29,838 nt of DNA. Origin: a virus. The notes beneath the pieces are model-generated. The model did no database searches, had not been told where the DNA came from, and saw only the letters and a list, made by a program, of their open reading frames with translations. Below are positions 1-7,837 of the stretch, in pieces. Within the stretch, counting starts at the first letter, position 1. Each line of letters begins with the position of its first letter. The stretch lies in IMG/VR virus record IMGVR_UViG_3300028610_000670, positions 1 to 29,838 of that record. One strand, given 5' to 3'. The position numbers and the translations under genes were made by a program.

Positions 1-1073
1 CCTCGCGCAGCGGGTCCAAAATTCAACTCCAAAATCTGGTCTACTAGGTGCCAATTGGTCAGCCTAGTTATGTGTCTGTCCGTGCGCTCGGCGTCTACTA
101 GCGCCAAATCCTTATGCGTCCCCGCTTCGGCCTTTGAACCGAATCGCCCCTCAAGTAACGCGCGCTCTGGCCAACCGAAACCACGTACAAACAATGCGTC
201 TAGATACTTTGCTCGATCGACAAAGGAAACTTGTCTTGCGACTTTGTCGGAAATCAATTCAAGCTTCCACGAGAGTTTGTCGTTTATGTCCCCTTTCAAT
301 TCTTCGATTGTGTTCGCTGTAGTCCTTGGGATCGTTACACTGCCCGAAGCCTCCAGCCCCGCGAGTATGTTTTTCGCAATCACGGAGTTTTCTTGATACA
401 CACCCTCCAGAACAGCGCCGCCATACGGGTAGGTGATTACCCAATGCGATCCAGCAATTCGCAAATCGTACCTCGCGGCGCCCGCGTCGGTTGCGCACCA
501 CTTCTCGAAAATCGGTCTTAGGTTTTCAAGTATCGAGTTGCCATACCAGTCGGTACCCTCGACTCTCATGGACACTAAAAAGGATTTTTCGAGAGGTACA
601 GTAACAGACGGATGCCCCCTGTCTTGCAAGAATCCGGCAAACTGTCCGGTTTCCGGTACGACCAGTATCTTAGTAATGTCGACAAGTAACGATTTTAATT
701 TCGCCAACACCACCCGCTGTCCAGCTTTGGTCTGCTCTAGACGAAACACTTTCTCGAATCCAGCCCAACCAAAGTCGGTCCCATTGTTCAGGGCATCCGT
801 GTACAATACCTCGCGCAACGGTAAAAACATCCCATCGATAAAATCTACCCAATCATCGTCAACGTCGTCATCCCGCTTTTCTACGGTCCATGATCCAGAC
901 GAGATAGCGGCAGACATTAGCTGACGAGCAAGCCAAACAGTCGGTTGCGCTCTGATAGTTCTGTATGTCTTGAAAGTCTTGGGCAACGACGGGGGCAGCT
1001 TGTCCCCTATCATCATTACAATCGTCTGAGACTTTGTCAGTTCTTCGTTAGGTTTCGTTGGTTCATCGGGCAT
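1..1073 (-). CDS. Phage portal protein, Mu gp29/DUF935 type (partial, C-terminus outside window)
   Basis: The reading frame opens with ATG at 1073, directly after the terminase stop (TAG at 1074-1076), and stays open for 357 codons to the window edge, so the C-terminus is missing. The product begins MPDEPTKPNEEL. Near residue 300 it has FVRGFGWPERALLEGRFGS followed by KAEAGTHKDLALVDAERTD, the pattern I associate with DUF935/Mu gp29 portals, in which this segment precedes a C-terminal helix bundle. Portals form the dodecameric ring at the capsid vertex through which terminase pumps DNA. Position right after the large terminase gene is the usual packaging order. Family assignment is from recalled motif pattern; the gene itself is clear from its long open frame and tight spacing. 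Confidence 0.85.
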   Translation of the reverse strand, partial: MPDEPTKPNEELTKSQTIVMMIGDKLPPSLPKTFKTYRTIRAQPTVWLARQLMSAAISSGSWTVEKRDDDVDDDWVDFIDGMFLPLREVLYTDALNNGTDFGWAGFEKVFRLEQTKAGQRVVLAKLKSLLVDITKILVVPETGQFAGFLQDRGHPSVTVPLEKSFLVSMRVEGTDWYGNSILENLRPIFEKWCATDAGAARYDLRIAGSHWVITYPYGGAVLEGVYQENSVIAKNILAGLEASGSVTIPRTTANTIEELKGDINDKLSWKLELISDKVARQVSFVDRAKYLDALFVRGFGWPERALLEGRFGSKAEAGTHKDLALVDAERTDRHITRLTNWHLVDQILELNFGPAAR

Positions 1074-2474
1074 CTAATTGGTCCCCGGCACGGAAATAGT
1101 AATCTCTTGCGTGCCTGCGCCACGTAGTTCTACGTCAACAGGAAACAAACGAAAAACCGGATAGCCCATCGCGTCGGTCATATGACCTATTTTTCTTACT
1201 CTACCTTGCTTATCGTCAGCCTCTTTAGTTCCGGGTTTGTATGCTCGCGTTCGCAAGTCGTCTATTAGGTGCGCGCACGACGGGTCGACAAACATTCTAC
1301 AGTCGTCGTCGACGTTACAGAACATTGCGTTACATGCTGCGAAACGGTCCGAAACTGGAGGATTGATACTCGGATAGTGAACCGAGCACCCTAACTCGTG
1401 AAAACGTTTGTCCGACGCTATATGGTTGTAGTCAGACTGCTCGGCGGAACTTTTGTTCTGCTGCCCAGTAGCGTCCCCGTAGAATTCAAAACCTCCGACG
1501 TGGCTCTTATATCGTTCGTAAAGAACTCTCAGAGTCGCGGGCGTGTTAGTGTGTTCCATGTAAATCTCGTCGAACCACTCCATTCGGTTCTTGTAACGAT
1601 GCCCGAGAACCCACGCCATCGGGTTGACGTTGAAATCCGAACCTACAACTATCGCTTGATCGTGATGGTACTCTACGCGACGAACGTTATACGATTCTGA
1701 AAACGCATGGAACACACCACCACCAGCGTCGACAAACACTCCACCGAATTGTTCCCGGTAGTCTAGCGTCGCCATCATGCGACGCGCGTACTCTAGCTGC
1801 TCGTCGGATAGTATGTCGTCAGACGCCCACGTAAACCCCGCAGCGTCGGGTATCTGTCCCGAACAGGCTCCTTCATGGAACTTGCGAAACTCAGTAGCAG
1901 ACGGCCCGAATCGTTTAGGTACGCCGATGCGCCAGCACCACCCAAGACGATGCGCGAGCATCGGCAGCACAACAAGCTCGAATACCTTTGGCTTTAGATC
2001 GCACGACTCGTCCAATCCGCAGCCGTCCCACTGTATACCTTCCGCCCTCTGCGGTTTATCCATCCCGATGACGTACAACTCGGAACCGAACACCGTTTCA
2101 ATTTTCAGTTCCGCCGTCTTGATCGCATGAATCCAGTTCTTGGGGATTAGCTGTAGGAAATGATTCCAGGCAATACGCTTAGCCTGCGCCTCAGTAGGCG
2201 CTCCATAGAAGTATCTCGGCGTCCCCCACGGTTTCGGAATCGGTAAGCAACGAACCAATCGCCGCTTGAGTAACTCCGTCTTGCCCGACCCACGCCCGGC
2301 CGGTACCGAAACGAACCTTTTCTTGCAAAGCCAGAGCGCCCGTTGAATAGCGTGGTGATGCAACCTAGACCACGCATCCGTTAAAGGCGTTCTCTTAGTT
2401 TGGCGCAGACTTCTCCGTATCGCCGAAGTTGATCGAGCTTTGTCTTGTTCAAGTTTTGCAGTAGCTCTGACCAT
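1074..2474 (-). CDS. terL: Terminase large subunit (packaging ATPase-nuclease)
   Basis: 466 residues, a normal length for the family. The ATPase half has Walker A PAGRGSGKT at about 58-66 and a Walker B-like strand ending GCGLDE at about 151-156. The nuclease half is RNase H-like, with acidic residues in GSDFNVNP (about 278-285), FYGDATG (about 331-337) and a C-terminal HMTDAMGYPVFRL segment that matches the conserved last Asp region of terminases. The protein cleaves concatemeric DNA and drives it into the prohead through the portal encoded immediately downstream. The ATG at 2474 has only a weak Shine-Dalgarno and follows the previous stop by 4 bases. The N-terminal 30 residues are basic, which may help contact DNA or the small subunit. 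Confidence 0.95.
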   Translation of the reverse strand: MVRATAKLEQDKARSTSAIRRSLRQTKRTPLTDAWSRLHHHAIQRALWLCKKRFVSVPAGRGSGKTELLKRRLVRCLPIPKPWGTPRYFYGAPTEAQAKRIAWNHFLQLIPKNWIHAIKTAELKIETVFGSELYVIGMDKPQRAEGIQWDGCGLDESCDLKPKVFELVVLPMLAHRLGWCWRIGVPKRFGPSATEFRKFHEGACSGQIPDAAGFTWASDDILSDEQLEYARRMMATLDYREQFGGVFVDAGGGVFHAFSESYNVRRVEYHHDQAIVVGSDFNVNPMAWVLGHRYKNRMEWFDEIYMEHTNTPATLRVLYERYKSHVGGFEFYGDATGQQNKSSAEQSDYNHIASDKRFHELGCSVHYPSINPPVSDRFAACNAMFCNVDDDCRMFVDPSCAHLIDDLRTRAYKPGTKEADDKQGRVRKIGHMTDAMGYPVFRLFPVDVELRGAGTQEITISVPGTN

Positions 2475-2478
2475 GTTT

Positions 2479-3030
2479 CTAGCTGTCGTACAAAACTAAC
2501 TGATCCTCACTGCGCCACCCACTGAACAAATCGGGGTCGGCATTCTCCACGCGATACAACGTCTTGTCCCGCTCGATTCGTACGCCTACGATCTTACAGA
2601 CCCCGCATCGCGCACACTCGGTCTTGTCGTATCCCGTAACAACGCCCTTGTTCGTAACGGGTAGATGAATGTAGACAAGATCATCCATATCGAACTTGAC
2701 CGCGTGCGTACACGTTCCATCGTCGTGCCCTTCGGTGTGCCGAATCTCGCTCTCAGCGAACCAATGATTGAGCGAAGATTTTTGACGACGGGTGGCAGCT
2801 TCCGTGACAACTTCCCCAGACTCGTTCAACTCTGGAGGCACAGCTACTTCAATGTCAGGCGCTTTCGCAATATGCCGAACTTGACCCTCGAAAAAAATCG
2901 TTCCGAAAATCGTCCATACGCTCTGCCGACCTGTAAGTGGGTCGATCGCGGTGTACTTTTGACGACGGTAATCTTCTTTGACAGTAGCAATTACCGTGTC
3001 ACCTAACGAAAACGCGCTAGCTATGTGCAT
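2479..3030 (-). CDS. Hypothetical protein with two SH3-like barrel segments and a Cys pair
   Basis: 183 residues, no family recognised. The N-terminus (GDTVIATVKEDYRRQKY, then GTIFFEGQVRHIAKAP) and the C-terminal half (DDLVYIHLPVTNKGVVTGYD, then IVGVRIERDKTLYRV) both look like short beta barrels with the G-x-V rhythm of SH3/KOW folds. ECARCGVCK near residue 140 contains a C-x2-C-x2-C cluster that could bind metal. ATG at 3030 has AAAGG 7-8 bases upstream. It lies between virion-type genes and the large terminase, so a packaging or virion accessory role is likely from context only. Confidence 0.75.
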   Translation of the reverse strand: MHIASAFSLGDTVIATVKEDYRRQKYTAIDPLTGRQSVWTIFGTIFFEGQVRHIAKAPDIEVAVPPELNESGEVVTEAATRRQKSSLNHWFAESEIRHTEGHDDGTCTHAVKFDMDDLVYIHLPVTNKGVVTGYDKTECARCGVCKIVGVRIERDKTLYRVENADPDLFSGWRSEDQLVLYDS

Positions 3031-3044
3031 GATCCCAACCTTTC

Positions 3045-3356
3045 CTACAGATTCGCAAATACACGGAATGGAGCGATCGACGATCTAAACTCGCTCCCCG
3101 GAAGAACTACACGCGCCTGTACTTTCCAGTTACCGATTTCGTCCAAGTTGCCGGACACTGTCGTATATACCAAAATACCATCGACACCGTCAGAATCAAA
3201 CTCTGCGGTGACAGTCAACGTCGATCCACCCGGCTTCTCAAAAACAAACTGTTTGGTTGTGGCTGTGCTAATGTCTACCACAACAGTGTCATCCTTAACG
3301 GTCAACTTCAAAACAGTACCGATGTCGTCCTTGTGTATTTCTTCACGTCTTGGCAT
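3045..3356 (-). CDS. Small Ig-like/BppU-N-like virion protein
   Basis: 103 residues, almost all predicted beta strand. The order is DIGTVLKLTVKDDTVVVDIS, then TTKQFVFEKPGGSTLTVTAE, then VDGILVYTTVSGNLDEIGNW, then KVQARVVLPG. The pattern 'variable property linked to a class of value, trait by trait, ending in G-x-W-K-x-Q' is what I remember for the N-terminal domain of phage baseplate upper proteins (BppU_N) and related structural proteins. The protein is probably part of the tail or another virion appendage. ATG at 3356 is preceded by GGAG at a spacing of 8, inside the end of the upstream gene. The assignment to a BppU-like fold is an inference from pattern only. Confidence 0.7.
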   Translation of the reverse strand: MPRREEIHKDDIGTVLKLTVKDDTVVVDISTATTKQFVFEKPGGSTLTVTAEFDSDGVDGILVYTTVSGNLDEIGNWKVQARVVLPGSEFRSSIAPFRVFANL

Positions 3357-3359
3357 CGG

Positions 3360-4130
3360 TCAAAACTCCACGACAAACTCGGGCACGCGATCGTTGTAGA
3401 CCCTCTTTTCTAGCACGCGAGTATTGAACACGTCGATGGGTCGCTCTCGATCGGTGTATACATTGATTGCTACAACATCGACTATTTGCTCGGACGTTAC
3501 GTTGCTCGAAACCACGAGCACGATGTTCGCGGACGCGAGAATAGCCGCGCCGGCGCGTAGCACGCCCGACGTAGTTATGGTTACGTTTGACGAGCCCGCT
3601 ACCGACGCCGCTGCTCTCGCGGTCGATCCCACGGAAACGGACACCACGGCGGCGCCCGAAGTGGTCGACGTAGCGCGTATCGTGGAAGATGCGGATAAGC
3701 TGACGATAGATGCGCCCGATCCTCCAGCAGATGCGCGCAACTGTCCTATCGCTGATACAGAGATTGACGCCGCTGCCTCGATTGGATTTCCCGACGCTAA
3801 ATCGGATACCACTGTCAACACAATCGAAGATGCGCCTTGCGCCTTCGCTGATGCTCTTAGCTTCCCGGACGACGACACCGCCACCACTGACGCACCCGAC
3901 ATTGTCGCGGTTGAACGTAGCGTGGCGGTGGACGACACTACAATGGCAGAATTCCCCTCTAATTTCGACGTCGCCGTGAGTGTTGCACTCGCAGTGATGG
4001 AAATACTGGACGCTGCAACCATCGCTCCCGTAGCGCGTAGATTCCCCGAAGATGTCAGAGCGATTGACGCCGCTGCCTCGATTGGAGTCGCGCCGCCTAC
4101 TGTCGGTTTCTGAAACCACCAAAATATCAT
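3360..4130 (-). CDS. Virion-type protein built of ten 20-residue repeats
   Basis: 256 residues. After a short hydrophobic start (MIFWWFQKPT), residues 11-210 split without a single gap into ten units of 20 residues, with a rough consensus L-R-A-[ST]-A at the start, small residues G/A-S in the middle and alternating V/S or I/S at the end. The alternation suggests a beta-solenoid or stacked beta-arcades, as in phage fibres. Residues 211-256 are a non-repeated tail. Composition is Ala/Ser/Val rich with no Cys. A GAAGGAAG purine run sits just upstream of ATG 4130. Two other long frames cross the same DNA but do not preserve the alternating hydrophobic pattern. Neighbours are small virion-type genes, so a fibre or decoration role is inferred. 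Confidence 0.8.
   Translation of the reverse strand: MIFWWFQKPTVGGATPIEAAASIALTSSGNLRATGAMVAASSISITASATLTATSKLEGNSAIVVSSTATLRSTATMSGASVVAVSSSGKLRASAKAQGASSIVLTVVSDLASGNPIEAAASISVSAIGQLRASAGGSGASIVSLSASSTIRATSTTSGAAVVSVSVGSTARAAASVAGSSNVTITTSGVLRAGAAILASANIVLVVSSNVTSEQIVDVVAINVYTDRERPIDVFNTRVLEKRVYNDRVPEFVVEF
3501..4100 (-). repeat. Ten tandem 60-base coding repeats with a 300-base super-period
   Basis: These are the DNA units encoding residues 11-210 of the repeat protein. A 25-base stretch is identical at 3762-3786 and 4062-4086, exactly 300 bases apart, which equals five units. Units 1 and 6 both encode PIEAAASI, and units 5 and 10 both encode an IVL-x-VVS core. This suggests a five-unit block (100 residues) was duplicated once. 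Confidence 0.85.
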
Positions 4131-4136
4131 CTTCCT

Positions 4137-4313
4137 TCAATCAAGATTCCACAGAACGTCACAGCAGGTATCCCCTTGCTCCGGGGAAGTTTTTACGTTG
4201 TCGTCACTCCACGTCGCTAGACCCAAATCAACCGAAATCGTCCCGTCATCGTCCGGCGTGGGAAACGCCAACGTAAACCGAATGTCGCTTTGTGTACTCG
4301 TCTCGTCCATCAT
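4137..4313 (-). CDS. Small hypothetical protein in virion operon
   Basis: 58 residues beginning MMDETSTQSDIRFTLAF. The ATG at 4313 overlaps the TGA of the preceding gene (ATGA). A longer in-frame start at 4400 would run 88 bases deep into that gene and is not favoured. The product is acidic with a mostly beta pattern (TISVDLGLATWSDDNVK) and two adjacent Cys near the end (DTCCDVLW). No family recognised. It lies 6 bases before the repeat protein, in the same operon. Confidence 0.65.
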   Translation of the reverse strand: MMDETSTQSDIRFTLAFPTPDDDGTISVDLGLATWSDDNVKTSPEQGDTCCDVLWNLD

Positions 4314-4714
4314 GCTACCGCGACAGACAAATCCGTCGCGTTGAATTTCGGTTGCGTACCAGTCACGACGGGCAGCGCGGTTGTCAATACATCGAACCAT
4401 AGAAGATTACCGGCGCTGGACGCATCACAAGCCGCTACGTCTGTTTCCGTCTCCGATCCCGACGTAGCTTCCGGGAACGTGATAACGTTGGCATTGTTTG
4501 CCAGACCCGCCGCTGCCGCGTTCCAATCCGCACCCGCTGTAGACTGACGCGCATATCCTCCATACGCCGCTTCCGTAATCGTTGTACCCGTGTCGTTGTC
4601 GGCCACAGCAGCCGTACATAGAGCAATGAAAACGTTCGTGGGTTTGGTGTAGGCGGTTTTTGAGGTCACGTGGTCCGCCAATGCGTTTTCTAGAAAGTCG
4701 CTTGCTTGAGACAT
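4310..4714 (-). CDS. Conserved phage structural-type protein (tail/appendage-like)
   Basis: 134 residues. The N-terminus MSQASDFLENALADHV followed by KPTNVFIALCTAAVADND, a central GGYARQSTAGADW, and GNLLWFDVLTTALPV form a pattern I recall from a widespread family of small phage virion proteins (start 'x-NYLENALLDHx', 'Y-[TV]-ALFTA', 'Y-x-R', 'GNLLW'). Several members are annotated as tail or head-fibre proteins; the exact role is not settled. ATG at 4714 has GGGAG 6 bases upstream. It precedes two other small structural genes and overlaps the next by 4 bases. Confidence 0.75.
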   Translation of the reverse strand: MSQASDFLENALADHVTSKTAYTKPTNVFIALCTAAVADNDTGTTITEAAYGGYARQSTAGADWNAAAAGLANNANVITFPEATSGSETETDVAACDASSAGNLLWFDVLTTALPVVTGTQPKFNATDLSVAVA

Positions 4715-4726
4715 ATCGCGCTCCCG

Positions 4727-5299
4727 TTATTCTGATCGTCCTAGAATCATAAACGAATTTCCGTTTGTTGGCGTGGTGACCATCGCCGTTCCGAGAGTTA
4801 TGTGTCCATTCGTGCCGACATACACCGAAATCTTTGCGCCCGCTCCAACCATCGGTCCGCCCGTGAACATCAAAAACATCTTTTCATAGTGTCCGTTGGT
4901 CGCTTCGGAAAGGTTAGTGTCAAACTCTGTCGTAGTCGGAGAAACATCCGAAATGTTTCCTTGTGTTATGACGAGCTTGTACATTTCCTGAAACGCACCC
5001 GGTAACGTATGGAAATCAACCGGGTCGAGAACAATGTCAGCAGTCGCCGACACTGGGGTTATGGAAATCAAATCAGCTTGGGATTCTGCAAGAGACAAAT
5101 CGAAAATGTACAAACCCTTATGGTCTGTTGCGTCAATCTCGGTCGGGTTGACATCATTGGTAGCTGCCGCTGTACCTCCGTCTTTGGAAATCTGCGCGGT
5201 GATGTTGGCAGCATCACCAGTGACAGGCGCGCCAGTTTTCAGATTCCACGCCCTGACTGCGATCTTTTGTCCGGCAAGGTTTCTGTATACGTTTGCCAT
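4727..5299 (-). CDS. Virion-type beta-rich protein
   Basis: 190 residues starting MANVYRNLAGQKIAVRAWNL. The segments TGDAANITAQISKDGG, then GLYIFDLSLAESQADLISI, then ADIVLDPVDFHTLP match a phage/prophage protein type I remember from aquatic bacteria and planctomycetes, whose molecular role is not defined. The C-terminal half (residues about 110-190) is a second domain ending in GNSFMILGRSE. ATG at 5299 has AAGGA upstream. The context of virion genes supports a structural or adhesion role; this is inference. Confidence 0.75.
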   Translation of the reverse strand: MANVYRNLAGQKIAVRAWNLKTGAPVTGDAANITAQISKDGGTAAATNDVNPTEIDATDHKGLYIFDLSLAESQADLISITPVSATADIVLDPVDFHTLPGAFQEMYKLVITQGNISDVSPTTTEFDTNLSEATNGHYEKMFLMFTGGPMVGAGAKISVYVGTNGHITLGTAMVTTPTNGNSFMILGRSE

Positions 5300-5303
5300 T
5301 TAC

Positions 5304-6377
5304 CTACGTCCTTTGTATCGGCCGATAGATACTCTCACAACGATCGAACACTAGGCCGAATTCTCGAATGCGTTCGGCGTTGAATGTGAACGATCCGGGA
5401 GTCGCGCCGTTTACGGTTCCCCAGCCCTCGCGCTGACAAGCCGCTACGTCGGCCGGGGGAGACGTTCCCATACCCGCATACGGCCAAACTGTATGGGCAC
5501 TAGCCGGTTTGATAACTAGGTCGTACAAACTGTTCGCAAGTAGAGTCACGGGAGCAAACCGTCTATGGGAAGTCTGCTGTCCGGCACTCAAGCCTATAGT
5601 TGCCGACACCAATGCGGTACCGCTATCTGACGGATAAATAGCCATCAATCCAGAATTCAAAGCGGATGTTAGAGCTCCCCCCCATTCAAACCCTGATACT
5701 ACGCTGTTCGCAAAAACCTTGATTCGTTGCCCGCGCCAATTGGTGCTGGACGCTGGAGCCGCTCCTACAACAAACGGATTACCCATCACGGAACCGTCGT
5801 CAAACTTCATGCAGACGGGAAGCACCCATGTACGACTGAGAGGATCGGCGGTTGCGGGCCAACCGTCCTCATCTTCAAGAGACTGCATCAAGAAATAACT
5901 CTGTCCCCCCAAAGCGCAATCGAATGAGCCGCGCGTAAAGATGTCGAAATAGTTCGATACAGCGGTCGCGTGAAGGTTATATATCCCGATCCAGTAGGAA
6001 TCCCCAGCAGTCAAAACGCAATTCGTTATCGTGATGGATTGCCACGACAAGTCCCCGCCAGCGGACCAATCTTGACCGGTCATCAAATCGCTAACTTCGT
6101 TGGTATCTGTTGCCCTACGATCAGCATCCGTTGCGTGCTCTGGATAAACTCCCGCGCCAAAAGCATTGGGTGTGCCGGTCTTACCGTCAACGAACCAGTA
6201 AACGACAAGGTCTCCAGTGTTATCAACTGGAGCCGTGAAACGGACCATGACCGACGGACCTGTACTGCTCAACAGGAAAGTTCCGTTCAAAGACTTGGAG
6301 ACAACGGACGTAGCGCCCGAATCCAGGTTTCCCAAGTCGGATGAGAGTTGCGGAAATCGGCTAATCTCGTACGCCAT
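5304..6377 (-). CDS. Large beta-rich virion/appendage protein
   Basis: 357 residues, dominated by Gly, Ser, Thr and aromatic residues, with jelly-roll-like segments such as SVMVRFTAPVDNTGDLVVYW, GDSYWIGIYNLHATAV and SLYDLVIKPASAHTVW. The strands GLSAGQQTSHRRF and LLANSLYDLVI near 265-290 look like a carbohydrate-binding-type sandwich. No signal peptide, no catalytic motif and no family that I can name. ATG at 6377 has AAGGAAT upstream and follows the previous stop directly. Size and place in the operon suggest a receptor-binding or tail appendage subunit, which is inference. Confidence 0.75.
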   Translation of the reverse strand: MAYEISRFPQLSSDLGNLDSGATSVVSKSLNGTFLLSSTGPSVMVRFTAPVDNTGDLVVYWFVDGKTGTPNAFGAGVYPEHATDADRRATDTNEVSDLMTGQDWSAGGDLSWQSITITNCVLTAGDSYWIGIYNLHATAVSNYFDIFTRGSFDCALGGQSYFLMQSLEDEDGWPATADPLSRTWVLPVCMKFDDGSVMGNPFVVGAAPASSTNWRGQRIKVFANSVVSGFEWGGALTSALNSGLMAIYPSDSGTALVSATIGLSAGQQTSHRRFAPVTLLANSLYDLVIKPASAHTVWPYAGMGTSPPADVAACQREGWGTVNGATPGSFTFNAERIREFGLVFDRCESIYRPIQRT

Positions 6378-6671
6378 CTACACAATTCCTTGATCGGCCA
6401 ACGCGCGACCGGTGAGTCTGAAAGTATGATTATGTCGTTCGTTCAATCGAGCCATTCCGCCGTTCGCGCGCTGGAAAGTGATAATCTCTTTAAGGACGAT
6501 GTTCGGATCGATACGCGCGAGAACTGAAACATTCTCATACCACGCGCGAAATTGATCCATTGTGAACCACGTATGTTTTGTAACCGACCCGTTGGGCTCT
6601 CTGATTCGCATCCAAAACGGAGGCGCTCCCGTAACGTGGCTGTCCAACAGAACTATGTCGCGTACCGCCAT
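6378..6671 (-). CDS. Hypothetical protein, probable virion accessory
   Basis: 97 residues, MAVRDIVLLDSHVTGAPPFW first. Aromatic-rich centre (KHTWFTMDQFRAWYENVSVL), then a probable helix and the C-terminal HTFRLTGRALADQGIV. No family recognised. ATG at 6671 is preceded by GAGG at about 10 bases. The stop abuts the start of the next gene, so the two are probably translated together. Confidence 0.7.
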   Translation of the reverse strand: MAVRDIVLLDSHVTGAPPFWMRIREPNGSVTKHTWFTMDQFRAWYENVSVLARIDPNIVLKEIITFQRANGGMARLNERHNHTFRLTGRALADQGIV

Positions 6672-6700
6672 GAATCAACATCCTCAATACTGACGGATCA

Positions 6701-6961
6701 CTACCAACCGTGCGTGACTACGTGCCCGGTTGCATCAAATTCTAATCCAGGTAATCCGACCGACGCGCGCGACCGAGAGTCTATACGCGCCGATCGAATC
6801 ACCGCCCGCGCCCAATAACGTAGGCAAACGGCGTAGCCAAACTGGCCCGTCAAAACTCTCTTGATCCTACGGCGACCCGCCACGACTCGTGCAAACTGTC
6901 CGGCGTGCTCCAAACATTTACAGACAAGTCGTCGTAGGATGAAAAGAGTTTTGAAAATCAC
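6701..6961 (-). CDS. Small basic hypothetical protein with hydrophobic N-terminus
   Basis: 86 residues from a GTG at 6961 that overlaps the upstream stop as GTGA; a longer version from GTG 6970 is possible. The product starts with a hydrophobic stretch (MIFKTLFILRRL), continues very Arg-rich and ends with GLPGLEFDATGHVVTHGW. It fills a 287-base interval that would otherwise be empty in a tightly packed operon, which is the main reason for calling it. The hydrophobic start is too short for a confident membrane helix. No family recognised. Confidence 0.5.
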   Translation of the reverse strand: MIFKTLFILRRLVCKCLEHAGQFARVVAGRRRIKRVLTGQFGYAVCLRYWARAVIRSARIDSRSRASVGLPGLEFDATGHVVTHGW

Positions 6962-7179
6962 GAGCAACACCGCACACCTACTCCCGCCGTTCTTACAACG
7001 TGTCCATGATCTACCACGTAGGGAAGGTAAAAATCTGGCTGCAACAGTGCGCCAAATATGAGAGCGCCGCCATCAGCATGAGTAGTGTAACCCACGGAAA
7101 CATCTTCCCAGTTTTCATCGTTGCACCGAACCTCGAAACGTTGCCCTTCGTTCGTTTCCGAGTATTCCGATTCAGCCAT
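6958..7179 (-). CDS. Small conserved-motif protein, paralogue of its upstream neighbour
   Basis: 73 residues from ATG 7179 (a GTG at 7182 lies directly before it). The core NEGQRFEVRCNDENWEDVSV, then GYTTHADGGALIFGAL, then LPYVVDHG aligns residue for residue with the protein encoded just upstream. The shared features are EGQR[YF]EVRC, EDV-x-VG[WY], DGG and PYV[IV]D. A tail VVRTAGVGVRCCS follows. The start overlaps the upstream stop by a few bases. A small beta-sheet module is likely. The function is unknown. Confidence 0.7.
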   Translation of the reverse strand: MAESEYSETNEGQRFEVRCNDENWEDVSVGYTTHADGGALIFGALLQPDFYLPYVVDHGHVVRTAGVGVRCCS

Positions 7180-7390
7180 CACTCTGCCGATCGATCACGT
7201 AGGGATCATGCCACGACGGGTGCATGTTGATTGACTCGACGAGTCCACCGCCATCCTCTTTGTCCGTCCAGCCAACACCTACGTCCTCTCCATCTTCGTT
7301 CTTACATCGCACTTCGTAGCGTTGCCCCTCATCGCCGACGCGCGGCATTTGATCGCAAGCCGATCGTATCAACTCGTCGTTCGATGCCAT
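7172..7390 (-). CDS. Small conserved-motif protein (EGQRYEVRC family)
   Basis: 72 residues. After a 20-residue lead (MASNDELIRSACDQMPRVGD) comes EGQRYEVRCKNEDGEDVGVG, then WTDKEDGGGLVESI, then HPSWHDPYVIDRQ. I recall similar small proteins in other phages, with no known role. ATG at 7390 has GGAGTGA 7 bases upstream, overlapping the stop of the terminase small subunit gene. The neighbour at 6958-7179 is a clear tandem duplicate with diverged ends. Confidence 0.75.
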   Translation of the reverse strand: MASNDELIRSACDQMPRVGDEGQRYEVRCKNEDGEDVGVGWTDKEDGGGLVESINMHPSWHDPYVIDRQSDG

Positions 7391-7396
7391 TAGCTG

Positions 7397-7837
7397 TCAC
7401 TCCGGTAAGCCGATCGAGACATCCATAGCTGCGACCTGCGCTTGCAGGTCTTCGACGTCAATCGTCTCGGGTTCTTGCTGCCTTCGGAGACCGAGCATCT
7501 TGTTAAGCACTCGCTGTGCTTGAATGATCGCGTTGCGGTCTCCGGTTGCGAAGGCGTCACGGATGACCAACAACAAACGATCGTGCGCGGCCGCAATCTC
7601 ACCGCCCGTGTCGAACACTTGCTCACGGTGATACCGTTGCACGCGATAGATGTATCTGCGAATCGTCTTAGTAGATAAGAGCCTAAACCGAATGTGGTTC
7701 GGGGATCCGGCGGACCGCACGTCGTCGAACAAATCGGACGATTGACAGAGAGCGATAATCTCATGGACGAACAGACCCCTTGCGAGTAGGCGTCGGATAA
7801 ACGTCTCTCTCGAACGAACCAGTCGTTTGTCAGCCAT
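7397..7837 (-). CDS. Probable terminase small subunit
   Basis: 146 residues, all-helical by pattern. Residues about 1-65 hold a possible helix-turn-helix (GLFVHEIIALCQSSDLFDDV and LLSTKTIRRYIYRVQRYHRE). Residues about 75-115 (HDRLLLVIRDAFATGDRNAI, then QAQRVLNKMLGL) match the oligomerisation region typical of small terminases, where 'A-x-x-[GT]-D-x-x-A[AI]...L-x-x-[ML]-x-GL' recurs. The C-terminus (DVEDLQAQVAAMDVSIGLPE) is acidic, as in portal- or TerL-contacting tails. Small terminases recognise the packaging site. Unusually it lies 5 kb from the large subunit. No Shine-Dalgarno is evident before ATG 7837. Assignment by pattern only. Confidence 0.65.
   Translation of the reverse strand: MADKRLVRSRETFIRRLLARGLFVHEIIALCQSSDLFDDVRSAGSPNHIRFRLLSTKTIRRYIYRVQRYHREQVFDTGGEIAAAHDRLLLVIRDAFATGDRNAIIQAQRVLNKMLGLRRQQEPETIDVEDLQAQVAAMDVSIGLPE

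Noticed and set aside
3343-4140. Two other long frames across the repeat gene (minus 3343-4140, plus 3424-4113)
   Set aside because: They are by-products of the repeated codons. Only the 3360-4130 frame shows regular 20-residue units with alternating hydrophobic residues and fits the spacing of its neighbours.
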